In this document: positions 41,431-53,692 of the stretch, piece after piece
How positions within the stretch are numbered: position 1 is the first letter of the stretch
Layout: each line of letters begins with the position of its first letter
Source: Cyprinodon diabolis
Lineage: Eukaryota; Chordata; Actinopteri; Cyprinodontiformes; Cyprinodontidae
NCBI GenBank assembly: GCA_030533445.1
Contig: CM060080.1
Coordinates: forward strand, 11,698,877 to 11,762,876
DNA length: 64,000 nt
Direction of reading: 5' to 3'
Translations under genes and position numbers: made by a program
The notes under the pieces: generated by a model
What the model was told of the DNA's origin: nothing
Databases searched by the model: none
Seen by the model: the letters and a program-made list of their open reading frames with translations, nothing else

Positions 41431-43175
41431 ATTCAATTCAATTCAGTTTATTGATTCAGCACCAACTCACAACACATGTCATCTTAAGGCACTTTACAGT
41501 TCACCAGATCATACAAATTGATTAAAAGTTTTCTATCTAAGAAAAACCAGTTGATTGCATCGACTCACTGACTCAAATGCAATCCCTCACACTAAGCATG
41601 CTTGTAGTGACAGTGGAGAGGAAAAACTCAGTTTTAACAGGAAGAAACCTCTAGCAGAACCAGGCTCAGTGAGTGGCCATCTGCTGAGGCCGACTGGGGT
41701 TCAAGGAGACAGAAGCAGAGATTTAAAAAGCAATGGCAGAAGGCGGCCCCGTCCAGGAAACACACAGCCAGGCAGAAGAGAGCACATCCAGCCAGTCAAA
41801 GTCAGAGAAACAGGACTACACTGAAAAACAGGCCGATCTCCAACATCTATAAACAAAGGTGTTGATGGCAGCAGCACAGCTGATATTTCTCTCCAGGATG
41901 GAGTCACAGCCAAACAGGAAAAGACGAGGCAAAGATACTATGAGAAAAAGAAAAGAGCATAAAGTTAGAGATTGAACTAACAGATTTTGCAGAGTGGGAG
42001 AATAGAGACAGAATGAAGCAGAATGATGAAAAAGGGGTCCCTATGTCCTCCAGCAGCCTAAGCCTATAGCAGCATAACTATAGAGATAGTTCAGGATAAC
42101 CTGAGTCACTCTAACTATAAGCTTTATCAAAAAGGAAAGTTTTAAGCCTACCCTTAAAGGAATAGTACACCCAAAACATGATTAGCTTTCATTTTCTACT
42201 CACACCCATGCTGAACAACACTCTGGAGTACTTTTTTGATATCTCAAATGCATCTGGAGATCTGGGAGGCTTCTTACTGTCTGCTGACATTCAAATAATG
42301 GAGGTCTATGGTGCCCGAGGCAGAAAGGTCCATAAAAGTCCACAAAAAATGTGTCAATATTCCTCCATACTGCTCGTCCAATGTATTCCAAGTGTCCTGA
42401 GTGGGTAGGGTCCATAATTTACTCGAAACAAAGTCATTTAGAATGTTTTTAGAGCATAAACAGTAGTGTATAGGATTTCCTAAAAGCGCGCCTCTGCGAG
42501 TTCACGAGCCTACGGAAACCGCGGCAGACCAAACCAGATGAAAGTGCGCATTCAGCTCGGCAAAGAACTCATGCTCTTCCTCAACACTGAAGTCCTCAGA
42601 CATTTTTCTTTCGTTGTTTCTTTCTTTGCACAGGTAAACAGCACATTTCTTCTTCTACGCTTGCATTATCAAGAGCAGACGCTGAATGCGCACTTTCATC
42701 TGGCTTGGTCTGCCGCAGTTTCCGTAGACTCGTGAACTCGCAGGTGCGCGCTTTTAGGAAATCCTATACACTACTGTTTATGCTCTAAAAACATTCTAAA
42801 TGACTTTGTTTCGAGTAAATTATGGACGCTACCCACTCAGGACACTTGGAATACATTGGACGAGCAGTATGGAGGAATATTGACACGTTTTTTGTGGACT
42901 TTTATGGACCTTTCTGCCTCGGGCACCATAGACCTCCATTATTTGAATGTCAGCAGACAGCAAGAAGCCTCCCAGATCTCCAGATGCATTTGAGATATCA
43001 AAAAAGTACTCCAGAGTGTTGTTCAGCATGGGGGTGAGTAGAAAATGAAGGCTAATCATGTTTTGGGTGTACTATTCCTTTAAAATAGAGTGTCTGCCTC
43101 ATGGGCTAAAACTGGTTGTTGGTTCCACAGGAAAGGAGCCTAGTAACTAAAAGATCTGCCTCCCATTCTACTTTT
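41431..43175 (+). repeat. Dispersed repeat, family A, interrupted by a foldback
   Basis: Begins ATTCAATTCAATTCAG, runs to 42153, is split by the TTAA foldback (42158-43079), and resumes at 43084 with 'aatagagtgtctgcctcatg' to about 43175. This is the most extended right end of the family in the window. Confidence 0.8.
42158..43079. mobile_element. Foldback transposon with 398-bp inverted arms, TTAA target
   Basis: Arms 42158-42555 and 42682-43079 have equal length and are nearly perfect reverse complements; the loop is 126 bp. TTAA stands at each border (42154-42157, 43080-43083). Termini are AGGAATAGTACACCC. Open frames on both arms are mirror images of each other, not genes. Kolobok-like or piggyBac-like by target site; no transposase. 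Very little divergence between arms suggests a recent insertion or arm homogenisation. Confidence 0.85.
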
Positions 43176-43254
43176 AGAAATTAATGATAATTAATAATGA
43201 TGCAGATTGTATTTTTTATAATAAAACAATATTATAAAAAGGAAGTTGTGTTTT

Positions 43255-43501
43255 TCTTTGAGGTTGGCGAGGAGGAGGCTCTTTCAGAGTGAGGGAGGGA
43301 GGAGAGGAACATCTGGGGTAGCGCAAGTCCTTCTCTAACCACACCCACGGGAACATTTCTGCACTCTGCGCTCCTTTACCTGTCCACGGAAACCAAATCT
43401 GTGCGCCAAGAGATCGAAACGAAGTGGAAGTAAGAGGGAATAAAAGAGGAATAAATAAACTGCTGACCCTGTTGATAAAATATGGATTAAAATAAAAAAA
43501 A
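43255..43501 (+). promoter_or_regulatory. Probable promoter and non-coding exon 1 of the GJB3-like connexin
   Basis: GC- and purine-rich stretch with 'aaccacacccacgg' (KLF-like CACCC), ending in a strong donor (AAAAAAA then GTAAGTAAG, intron from 43502). Position and structure mirror the upstream connexin gene. The transcription start is not determined. Confidence 0.45.
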
Positions 43502-44223
43502 GTAAGTAAGACATGTCTTTGCTGCTTTAAAATGGGGGTTTTGTAATGTTCCAGTTTGCGTTTCAGCTTGAGAGATGAAATCTTGGGGTTCTTAGGTCGA
43601 CAGTAACCAGCTGTAAGGAGATGAGAGGGATTATATATGATAAAGAAAATAAAACTAATGTTTCAGAACGATCCGTCCTAAGAAAGTATGTCACCATAAC
43701 GCGGAAAGTTTGTGCGTAAAAGCGACTTCTTCAAATGTCCATTTTTTCTTTTTCCCATTGTTTCATGATTCGATAATTGTGTTTTTCACCTTTAAAATGA
43801 TTAAGAAAAGAAGAGTTGCATGTTTTGGTCTTATTGTGAAAGCTTTGTGTAAAATGTCTAAAAGAATGAGGACTAAGCAGTGAACAAACAGTTTGTGGGT
43901 GTGTTAAAAAGTTGGTTTAACTCGTTTCCCTTTGTTAGCTGTTAGGTCACAGGCCTTCACAGGACTGTGATTTTGGAAACAGTCTGTTTTAATACGATTG
44001 ACACAACAGGAGTTAAAGATGTTTATGTTTTCTGTAAATATTTTAATTATTACTTATTGATATTTTTTCACCCCATTTGAAAGATTTAAATGTGAAATCT
44101 CCACTGACTCCAGACACATGGTCACTTTTTTTGTTGTAATTTTTCCCTTCCAGGTCTGAGGAAAAACTGTAACCATCAAGAGAAGATTCAACATCAAAAG
44201 ATATTTGATTCCTAATCAGCAGC

Positions 44224-45084
44224 ATGGACTGGAAGACCTTCCAAGCCCTCCTCAGCGGAGTGAACAAGTACTCCACTGCGTTTGGACGGATATGGCTGTC
44301 TGTGGTGTTCGTGTTCAGGGTGATGGTGTACGTGGTGGCAGCTGAGCGTGTTTGGAGCGACGACCAGAAGGACTTTGACTGCAACACCAAGCAGCCTGGC
44401 TGCGCCAACGTCTGCTACGATCACTTCTTCCCCATTTCCCACATCCGCCTGTGGGCCCTGCAGCTCATCTTCATCTCCTGCCCTTCCTTCATGGTGGTCA
44501 TGCATGTGGCGTACCGTGAAGACCGAGAGCGAAAACACAGGGCCAAATTTGGAGAAGACAGCAAGCTGTATGGAAACACTGGCAAGAAACATGGCGGGCT
44601 GTGGTGGACCTATCTGATCAGCCTTTTTGCCAAAACAGCCATCGAGATCGCCTTCCTCTACATCCTGCACCACATCTACGACAGCTTCTACCTGCCAAGG
44701 CTGGTCAAGTGCAAAGTGGTGCCCTGTCCCAACGTGGTGGACTGCTACATCGGTCACCCCACAGAGAAGAAGGTCTTCACCTACTTCATGGTAGGGGCTT
44801 CCGCCCTCTGCATCATCCTGAATATATGTGAGATCATCTATCTCATCGCCAAGAGAATCGCACGGATCGCAAACAAGATGAAAAGGCGCAATCGCCACCT
44901 GGCCGTACTTCATGAAGACTACACGGACGACAACTTTAACAATTACAACAGGGCCGTACTTAAAAACGATCTGGAGGACAAACCTCCGTCCTTCAGGAAT
45001 GTCTGCCAGCAGCCGTACCGCGTACAGGCACTCAGGACAGATCCAAAAATACGGGCCTCTGCTCCAAACTTGTCCCTTACATGA
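44224..45084 (+). CDS. gjb3-like: Gap junction beta protein, GJB3-like (connexin)
   Basis: Gap junction channel subunit of the plasma membrane. Intronless coding region, 286 residues (human GJB3 has 270). [20 protein letters not shown] is almost the GJB3 N-terminus. Four membrane segments near residues 20-40, 76-96, 128-150 and 188-210. Loop 1 has [12 protein letters not shown] and loop 2 [12 protein letters not shown], both with standard spacing. HGGLWWTY begins TM3; [19 protein letters not shown] begins TM4. The tail is longer than in the neighbour and ends ASAPNLSLT, matching the conserved GJB3 ending ASAPNL. The coding exon likely starts after CCTTCCAG at 44153. Zebrafish cx35.4 is the likely counterpart, by memory. 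Downstream, 45085-46070 is probable 3' UTR (AATAAA near 45546). Confidence 0.95.
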   Translation: MDWKTFQALLSGVNKYSTAFGRIWLSVVFVFRVMVYVVAAERVWSDDQKDFDCNTKQPGCANVCYDHFFPISHIRLWALQLIFISCPSFMVVMHVAYREDRERKHRAKFGEDSKLYGNTGKKHGGLWWTYLISLFAKTAIEIAFLYILHHIYDSFYLPRLVKCKVVPCPNVVDCYIGHPTEKKVFTYFMVGASALCIILNICEIIYLIAKRIARIANKMKRRNRHLAVLHEDYTDDNFNNYNRAVLKNDLEDKPPSFRNVCQQPYRVQALRTDPKIRASAPNLSLT

Positions 45085-46576
45085 TCACGACTAAAGTCAA
45101 GATGAAAGCACAGGAGCTGGGAATGACTCGGGAAAGTGTCTTGATTGCAGGTCCACAAACTTCAAAAAGACTCAAACTGCAGAATGTCTCACAGCCTGGA
45201 AGCTGAGTCATCGGTACTGGATTCATTGTGATATTGTGTGCACATCTAAATCTCTCATGGAAACTTTTGAACTTTGGTTTCCAAGTCAACCTCCACAATA
45301 TTTACAAGTCAGCTGTAAAATTTAAGTTTGATTTTTGGTATGTGGTCGTCCTTTTCGGATACAGTAAATATCTGAGTATCACTTCTACTGACATACTTAA
45401 AAAAAACACAAAATAAGCAGTGAAGCTGTTCTTCTGATCTGAATTTTAATATAGGGTGCAGGAATGCGTCACAAAAAGAGCAGACACACCTGGTAGAGAT
45501 ACTCCCCAGACCTGCTGGTATCTCCAATGGTGTGTTGGAGCAGGATAATAAAGGTTTATTTATCCATTAAGAATATATATTTTTGTAAATTCAGTTTACA
45601 GTCAAGTTATAGATTTAGTTTCCAAACTTCTTTTTAAAAAGTGGAAAACTAAACCTCATAAGTGTTGCTGCCTCAGAGCTCCTATATAAAGTATCTGAAA
45701 GTGTCCAGAGATTAGTTCTTCTTTTTCTCTACAGTAAAAAATCAAACACTCAAACAAGGTGCATCATTTTTTTGTTTGTAATTTATCTTCTTGCTGTCTC
45801 TCACGTTGTGTCGCTTAGACTCCTTGTGTTTTGACATGCTTGTACACAATGTTCTCTGATCCAAGACTTCTGTTGGTTGAAATCAATCCAAAGGAATGCT
45901 GTTGTTTAATTCTGTGGGTTGTACTGAATCACTTTGGGACTAAAACTGGACAGACCTGGATGCAACTCGTGGAACCGTAACGATCCAACCGGGACGACAT
46001 GTGGAAATCTATCACTGCAGCTGTTGATATTTCTCATTTTCTATAAAATTGGAAATACATGAAAAGAATGTGTCTTTGCTGTGTTTGATTTAAGATTCAT
46101 TGTTAAATACAAGAAGAGAAAATATAAACAAACATTTTGGTTCTCCCAGAGGTGCATAATATTAATTTAGGGAGGGAGTCATGTTTTATGATGAATCCTG
46201 ACATCCCCAACAGCATCAGAGCCAAACATTCAGTTCGCTGTGATCTATTATGAGCTATTTTACATTGTTTTTTAACAGCTGTTATGCACTTCAACAAATG
46301 TTGCAAGAACCTATTTGACTCGACAATCAGGTTTTTGGAGCAGTTGAAACATCAACTGAACTTTTTAAGATGTCTTCTTGAAACGGAAAACTTTCCATAG
46401 AGATAATAAAGCTGCTCACAATAGTCCCTCAACATATTTTTCCCACTATGATTTCCTTAGAAGCATGAGCACATAATACCATCTGCTGTTATTGGTGCCC
46501 CTATAAGGCGGGAGATAATTTTTTTGTTTTTAAACAGATGCACAAGCTCACCCTGGCAAATTATCAAACACCTTAA

Positions 46577-46891
46577 CCCTTTAAAGCCCGATCCAAGAAT
46601 AAAACAAAACCGAAAATTACTTTTTTTTGGTTTGAAGTCCTTATTTGGCCTTTTAACAAAATATGTAAAAAGAAAAAACAGAAATACATTTTTGATGTTA
46701 ATAATTTCTTACTATGCGATAAGTCAAGATTATTTTTTGTGTAGTCTTCTGCCCTCTGTTATCAGGTATATCTGATTGTGTACAATAGGATTTTGAGCAA
46801 AGTTTTTACCATTAAATTATGCAAAAGGTGTCAAACGCAAAACATTTCAGAAACCGTATGTATCAAATATGATACATTTGGCATTACAGGG
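46577..46891. mobile_element. Possible TTAA-target MITE, 315 bp
   Basis: CCCTTTAAAGCC at the left and GGCATTACAGGG at the right are imperfect inverted repeats; TTAA at 46573-46576 and 46892-46895. No ORF. From 46900 to 48450 no feature was recognised. Confidence 0.5.
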
Positions 46892-48455
46892 TTAAGTTAA
46901 TTTGCTTTCACAAGCTGGGGAAACAAAATCCAACGTTTAGGAAGAATGTTTTATAATCCCTCCTGCCATAATTTCAATTTTTATGAAGAGATAAAATAAA
47001 AACCCAAGGTGACCGTAGTTATCTTCAAAAAAATTAAATCTCTACTTTACTTTTTAACTAAAGTAAAATTTACTTTTTACAAAATCTTATTTTTTTTAAG
47101 CTTCCTTTAAGTTAATCAAACTTTTGCCAAAGTGGATTTAATGTATTCCTCAATCCGAACAATGTAATTTTTTTTATTTTGATACCTGATAAAGGTGAGT
47201 TTTGTTAGAATCTAAAACGTTGTTTTTTTTACTTATTATGAATCGAAGTTTGAGATCAGAAACACCTTCATTTCATGACATTGAAGTCATTGCGGCATCA
47301 TGCATGTAAGAAACATTTAGAGAATTAAAAGGATTTACGTGACAAAAATAAGTAAAAGTTGTGCAATGACTCCTCAGGCGAGACAGAAACCCTTCATTGT
47401 TATAACTCTAGAGTTGCATTCATTCCAATGCATGCCCATAGTCGGCGCTTGAGGGCCTCTGTCCTGCAGGTATTTCTATTCCTATTAATAGGCTTTTGCT
47501 GAACTGCAATCATCAGAATCAGCTGTGCTAAAGCAGAGAAACCTTTAAAACCTGAAGGACAGCAGCGGTCAAGGACCGACTTTGGGCATGCCTGAACTTT
47601 GCAGCAGCAGGGGAGGAACCTGAAGTTAAACTTACAGCTTTCACCAGCCACAACTTTTGTTAAATATGCTTTTATATGTAAGGAAGGGAAGAACTAAACC
47701 TGTGGAGGGAAAATTCAAATCTAAAGGTATTCATTTAAATTGGCGTAAAATTCTAATTATCTTGTTTAGATTAATGGAATCTTTTTTCTTTTGGAGAATC
47801 TACAAAGTGTAAAAGACAACATTTATTTAAAAGCAGGAAATGTGTGTTGCTCTTTATAATTAACAATTACCGGTAGATACAACAGAAAAAGAATTAGATG
47901 AATGTGAGGAAAACCTTCAAATGCAAACAGGCCCTTGGGGACCTTGGTTAGTGCATGTCATCTTCATCTTCCATTCATAAAACTTACAACATTTATATCA
48001 ATATAAATTTACTTTTAATTAAGATAATTCAAATAAATAAGCTAAAACACATTAAAAAAAGAACGATTACATTACCCAAACTTCAGACATGACTGTTTCC
48101 ACTCAGACTTCTTCATCAAATATTATCTGTTCTGACAGTTATTCTAGACTGTTTCTTTCATCATGTATTAAGAAAAAGTCAAATCCTCAATCTTCATATA
48201 CTGACCATGAAGTAACAGAAGGATAACATGAAAACACATCTGCTCATAGGTGAAAGCTTAAAACACAGATTTTGTACAAAGGCACTAATATCTTAGCTTT
48301 ATCACAGCGCAGAACAACCAAGCTCAGTGAAGTTTAGTGTTAAACAAAAACCTACAGGAGACGTTAAATCAAACTGTGTATTAATATTGTTTAATTTAAC
48401 AAACGGAGGATGATATGAACTTTAGCTTGTGGAAAAAGGTCAATTTTTTTATTCT

Positions 48456-51400
48456 CTATAGTTTGCAGGTGGCCTGCGCCACCTTAGAGCTGGTCTTCCT
48501 GTTGAGGGTTCGGCAGATAAACGCACCGGCATCCATCAGCTTTGAGAGGTCCACTCCCTGAGGGGGGAACACAGTCACATGATAAATGAATTGATTAAAA
48601 AGTGTGGAAAAGTTCATTGTTTTTAAAGCCTACATTCAGATTAACAAGTTTAAGCAGACTGGGTCAAGACCGCACTAAACGAGAGCAGAGTTCATTCAAA
48701 TGCAGAAAGAGAAAATGATTTAACTGCAATACAATAAACAATAATAAGGATAATTTTTGTTTCCCAGAACATAAATATCAGGGTTGTTTTTCTAATGTCC
48801 ATCAATACCAATAATAAAAAATACCAGGAAAATAATACAGGTCACATGAAGAGTTAATGAAATGTTTCCCTTAATTTACTCTGATCTGTGATTGGCCATT
48901 CAAATATTCAAAACTCTATTGAAAATATTTTCTCCTGTTCATACAGGATAAAAGAATAAATAAGATCAAATTTTTGGGATTGTAAATGCAAAAAGTTTTT
49001 TGAAAATGTTTCAAAACTTCATCATATTTGTCAGTTCTTTCATTCGTTTATTTAGTTGTTGTTTGGTTTCCTCCAATGTAGGAATCCGAGCACTCCGAGC
49101 TATATTAGGCCAGATAAAATTAACCATGTCGGCATCTAACTTGGAATGTGCTTAGGAGGATGTGCCTCCAGGTGATTGAAAACATCATACTTCAACTGCA
49201 GGTTGCTCTACTGGCAGCTGACAGAGCTAATGAAGACTTCTGGATAAGTGTCAAAACGTGTGAAAGTGTGAAAGTCTGGCTGCCTCTGATTTGAGTCGCT
49301 TTGTGGTCGACATGACCTGGATGACAGAGAATTTACACAAGCACAAAGGAATGTTTCAATGTGTGATTAAAGCTAATGGAGAGTGGTTGGGTGACTGGAA
49401 ATATCCTGTCCTCAATCTAGCTCGATATTTATAGACTACAATTTAAAAAATCTGCATCAAAAATCCAACCAATCAAATAGACTATGCATTTTTACATAGA
49501 AAGAGTGATCAAATATATGTTTACTGATGGCAACAGAAATGTGTGGTGAGTTGAAACTTCCTATTAAACATTTATCCAAATATATTAACACTTTCAAACC
49601 TGTGAAACAAAATCTAGTAAAAACAAAATAAATAAAATCGATTAAAAGCTATCCTGAGCTATCTCTATAGTTATGCTGCTATAGGCTTAGACTTCTGGAG
49701 GACATAGGGACCCCTATTTCATCGTTCTGCTTTATTCTATCTCTTTTCTTCCACTGCAGAATCTGTTAGTTCAATCTCTAACATTATGCTCTCTCTGCTT
49801 TTCCTCAGAGTAGCTTCGCCTCGCCTGTTCCTGTTTGGCTGTGACTCCATCCTGGAGAGAAATATCAGCTGTGCTGCTGCCATCAACACCTTTGTTTGCA
49901 GATGTTGGAGATCAGCCTGTTTTTCAGTGTAGTCCTGTTTCTCTGACTTGACTGGCTGGATGTGCTCTCTTCATCTTCTGACATGGGAGCTGGCTACAGT
50001 TTTTGTATCTCTGCTTCTGTCTCATTGAAACCCTGTTAAAAGGGAGTTTTTCCTCTCCACTGTTGCTACAAGCATGCTTAGTGCGAGGGATTGCATTCGA
50101 GTCAATGAGTCGATGCAGTCAACTGCTTTTCCTTAGATAGAAAACTTTGAATCAATTTTTATGATTTGGTGAACAGTAAAGTGCCTTGAAATGACATGTG
50201 TTGTGAATTGGTGCTATATAAATAAACTGAATTGAATTAAAAGATGTGAATATAATTGATGTAAGCCTTAGAAAATAACAAAACAACAACAAAAGCAGTT
50301 TTAGTTGTCCCCTATTAATCAACTCCAAAGAAAAGAAACAGTATATTTAGAAATTGGTTTCTCACGGTTTGAATCCCAAGTCCATGCAGCATATAAACAA
50401 CATCCTCAGTAGCTACATTTCCAGAGGCCCCCTGAGCGTATGGACAGCCACCAAGTCCAGCTACTGAAGAGTCCACCACGCTGATCCCCATCTGAAAAAA
50501 ACACAGAATTACCCGACAGTTAACTCTGCAGTCACTTTTATAAAAACTCTGTTTGCAGATTCAGACACATGAACTTAACCTGACCTGTAAGGCAATGAGG
50601 ATGTTAGCCAGCGCCTGGCCATAAGTGTCGTGGCAGTGCACAGCCAAAGCACTGACTGGCACCTCTTTGGTTACAGCTTCTAACATTTTAGTCATACTTC
50701 CAGGAGTCCCCACTCCAATAGTGTCACCCAAAGAGATCTCATAACAACCCATTGAGTACAAGCGCTTGGCTACCTGCAGGACAGGAAAAAAGAAACATCC
50801 TAAGTGCTTTGCATCTGATTGTTTTGCAAACAATGATGAAAGACTTATTTGCTAAAAGAATTTAATGTTATAATCCAGGACTTACATGTGCAACTTTTTC
50901 AGGTGCCACATGTCCTTCATATGGACATCCAACAACACACGAGACATACCTGTAATGACAAAAAAAAATGGATGAAAGAGTTTAAGAACAGGTCCAAATT
51001 ATTTAAAGGTTACTGGAGGAGAGTGAAGAGGAGGCTGTGAGTCATACCCTCGAACTGGCACAGCAGCTTCCTTCGCTGCCTTCATGACCTCCTCGAAGCG
51101 TTGTAAACTCTCCTCCACAGAGCAGTTTATGTTCTTCTTACTAAACAGTTCAGACGCAGCACCAAATATGGCTACCTCTGAAGCTCCTGCCTTTAGCTAC
51201 AACGGAAGAGCACAAAAAAACAACAACATTTTGAACCCCCACTTGCAGCATTTAAGCTTCAACAATAGTAACATATTTTAAGGCAGAGGAGGAACTAGAA
51301 GAATGTGGAGCACTCACAGCAGCTTGGAAACCTTTCAGGTTGGGGGTGAGGACTGGATAGGACACTCCTGGTTTCTTACTGATACCGTTCATCACTTCCA

Positions 51401-53668
51401 CCTGATCTGCCATCTTATTTACAAAAAAAAAAAAAAGTTAACAGTTAATATTTAAGAAACAAAGCCCAAATCATTCCTACGATCTACAGTTTCAGAGCGC
51501 ACGTACCTGAGGAACCCATTTAGGAGACACAAAGCTGGTCGCCTCAATGACTGGGAGTCCAGATTCAGTCAACATGTTAATTAAATGAATTTTTGCCTCT
51601 GTTGGAACGATGGTCTGAGAGACAAAACAACAAAAAACGTAAATGACAAATAGTTGATAAATAATGCTGACTACACCGCAAAAACAATGTAGAAATAAGT
51701 CAAAATGTCTTAAATAAGTGTATTTACCCTTAATTTGAGGAGGTATATAAGATGATTTGAAAACAGAATGAGGATTTTTACTCTTAAAAAATACGGTAAT
51801 TAGATAATATACACTTGCAATAAGACAATGAAATCGTTTTTTTCTTACTTTAAATGTAAATTGTCTTGTTCCACTGGCAAAGTATCTAACTTACCTCCTC
51901 ATAACTAGAAAAAAATGCCCTTAATTTAAGAACAAATGACTTTTCTAGATTTCGATTATTTTCTTAAATGGATAGAATGTTGTTAGAAATAAAATCCTAC
52001 GTGATTTTATAGAAACAAAGTTTATTTTAAGTCAAAAGGTCCGATTTTTTACTTTAAATACAGAAAATAAAAACATAAAGACAGAAACAATAAAAATAAC
52101 CTGTACGTATATGTGAAACAAAATCTGAGACATAAGTCATAACCGTGGTAGGATTGCATTACTTTTATATAAAACTAAATGGAGCCTGGAGAGCTGAAGA
52201 AACTGATTGCTCTCCTACATCCACCTACGACACAGCCAATCAGGTTTGAACCACACTTCCACGAAAGCCAATCAGCATCCAAAGTTCATCTTAAAAGGCT
52301 TCCAATCCTTAACTCGTCTGTTCCTGTGCACAGGTGACGGATGCACTGTGTGACTTCATTCAGATGACCCCGTTTCAACCCACCTCCAGCCCCTCCTCCA
52401 AAATTGTAGCTAAAACTTTATCAGAGTTTCATTCCTCCAGGACTCTTACTGCATTCATCGTCTCATTTTAACCGGTCGGGCAGAAGAACGCCATGTTGAG
52501 CCTGGATCTGGCAAAGGTTTCTTCCCAACGGGGAGTTTTTCCTCTCCACTGTCGCTTTATGCTTGCTCATCATGGACAGGTTCTCTCAACCTGTGTTATC
52601 CAAACTGGACTTCTATCTTCCAGGTCCATGAGTGAAGCTCTAGCATCAGCTCACGCAGTCCACTGGATCTCCCCATAAAGCTCAGCAGACCGTCTCGCTA
52701 ACCAGCAGTCTACAGACTGACCAACTTTATCTATCTTCACTCCACCACCAGTTTCAGACCTGGGGGGAAACAGCCCTATTCTTTGCTACTGTTCATGCAT
52801 ATCTATCAAAATTCAGCACTGTGTTTCCTGCCGAGGTCTGAGCACCAAAGACTAAAGTAATTGTATCAATAAATTTCTTCTAATTGTCTTTTCTCTTCGT
52901 GTGAGTTTTTCAGATTGTAATACATATGAAACATCAAATATGAAAAAAAAACTGACAGAGGTGCCCACTAAAGCTCAGAATAGACAGACTATGTATGTAT
53001 GTAATTAAACAAAGGTTTTAAGGAAATCCTAATGATCCAGCTTGTGTAAAGTCATAGTTGTTGTTTTGTTGTCATTTCTATTTAAAGCCAAAAATACATA
53101 AATGTGTCTGTATTCGTGTCTTTATATTAAGCTCCTGAAAGAAGTAAACCAATCAGAAAGCACCTGCTTCACCTAAACTTTGATGGGTAAAAATATATTT
53201 CAAATTGTAATTATTATTACATAACATGGTTTTATTTATACTGGATGTTGAATAAATCATGTTATATTAATTCACCTTTTCATTTTGAAGACCATCTCTC
53301 GGGCCCACCTCCACGATTTTCACCTTTCTTGGTAGAGAGTGAGCAGCTCTAACGGTAGCCTAAAAACAAGGAAACACACATAAAACCACCAAGCAACAGC
53401 CGATAAAAAGAAAAACCACCGAATGGTGGAGTTTCTTTTAGGTTTACTGAACAAAATTTGCTTAAAGTTGAAAGCTAATAGAAACATTTAGCTCGTTTTT
53501 TTGTTGTTGCGCTAAATAAAAACGTTCATTTCAACCTACGACAAGATAAAACACAAAATAACTCACCGTTTTCTCCTTTGCCACGGAGCTGAACCCTAAA
53601 TACTGTTGGCCCATTCCTAATCTTAAAGTGCTTCTGTTTACAAATCTCACAACAACAGCAGCCATCAT
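48456..53668 (-). CDS. hmgcl: 3-hydroxy-3-methylglutaryl-CoA lyase
   Basis: Cleaves HMG-CoA to acetoacetate and acetyl-CoA; last step of leucine breakdown and of ketogenesis, in the mitochondrial matrix. Nine exons on the minus strand, all in frame: 53668-53567, 53359-53276, 51614-51507, 51413-51318, 51196-51048, 50949-50886, 50773-50585, 50491-50366, 48557-48456. They give 339 residues (human 325; the extra 14 are N-terminal). The N-terminus [18 protein letters not shown] has Arg but no acidic residues, as in a mitochondrial presequence. Active-site motifs are intact: [11 protein letters not shown] (Arg55), HCHDTYGQ (His247, His249) and [13 protein letters not shown] (Cys280). It ends CKL, the peroxisomal PTS1-like ending also present in the human protein. 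ATG ATG at 53668/53665; either could be used. A LINE tail lies directly upstream on the same strand. Intron 8 holds a family A repeat. Confidence 0.97.
48997..50240 (-). repeat. Dispersed repeat, family A, long copy in hmgcl intron 8
   Basis: About 1.24 kb that pairs with 22673-24027. Differs by scattered substitutions and an internal deletion near 50000, where 'gggagctggctacagttttt' skips a block present in the other copy. In the same orientation relative to the window. Confidence 0.85.
51674..51955. repeat. Palindromic MITE, family B
   Basis: Starts CACCGCAAAAA, internal half-sites 'ttgtcttgttccactggcaa' and mirrored text. In hmgcl intron 2. Confidence 0.6.
52498..52680. repeat. Repeat fragment related to family A
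   Basis: 'Tttcttcccaacggggagtt' followed by 'tttcctctccactgtcgctt' resembles the family A block 'ttttcctctccactgttgct' but diverges on both sides. In hmgcl intron 2. The rest of the intron (52700-53270) shows nothing recognisable. Confidence 0.45.
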
Positions 53669-53692
53669 TAGCTGGCTAGCAACAGCAGCAGC

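Noticed and set aside
42178..43059. Four open frames of 71-76 codons with matching sequences on both strands
   Set aside because: They are the two arms of one foldback read in both directions.
44212..44913. Long antisense open frame (233 codons) opposite the GJB3-like gene, and a similar one at 29462-29944
   Set aside because: Mirror of a GC-rich conserved coding exon; no family resemblance and no start or splice context of its own.
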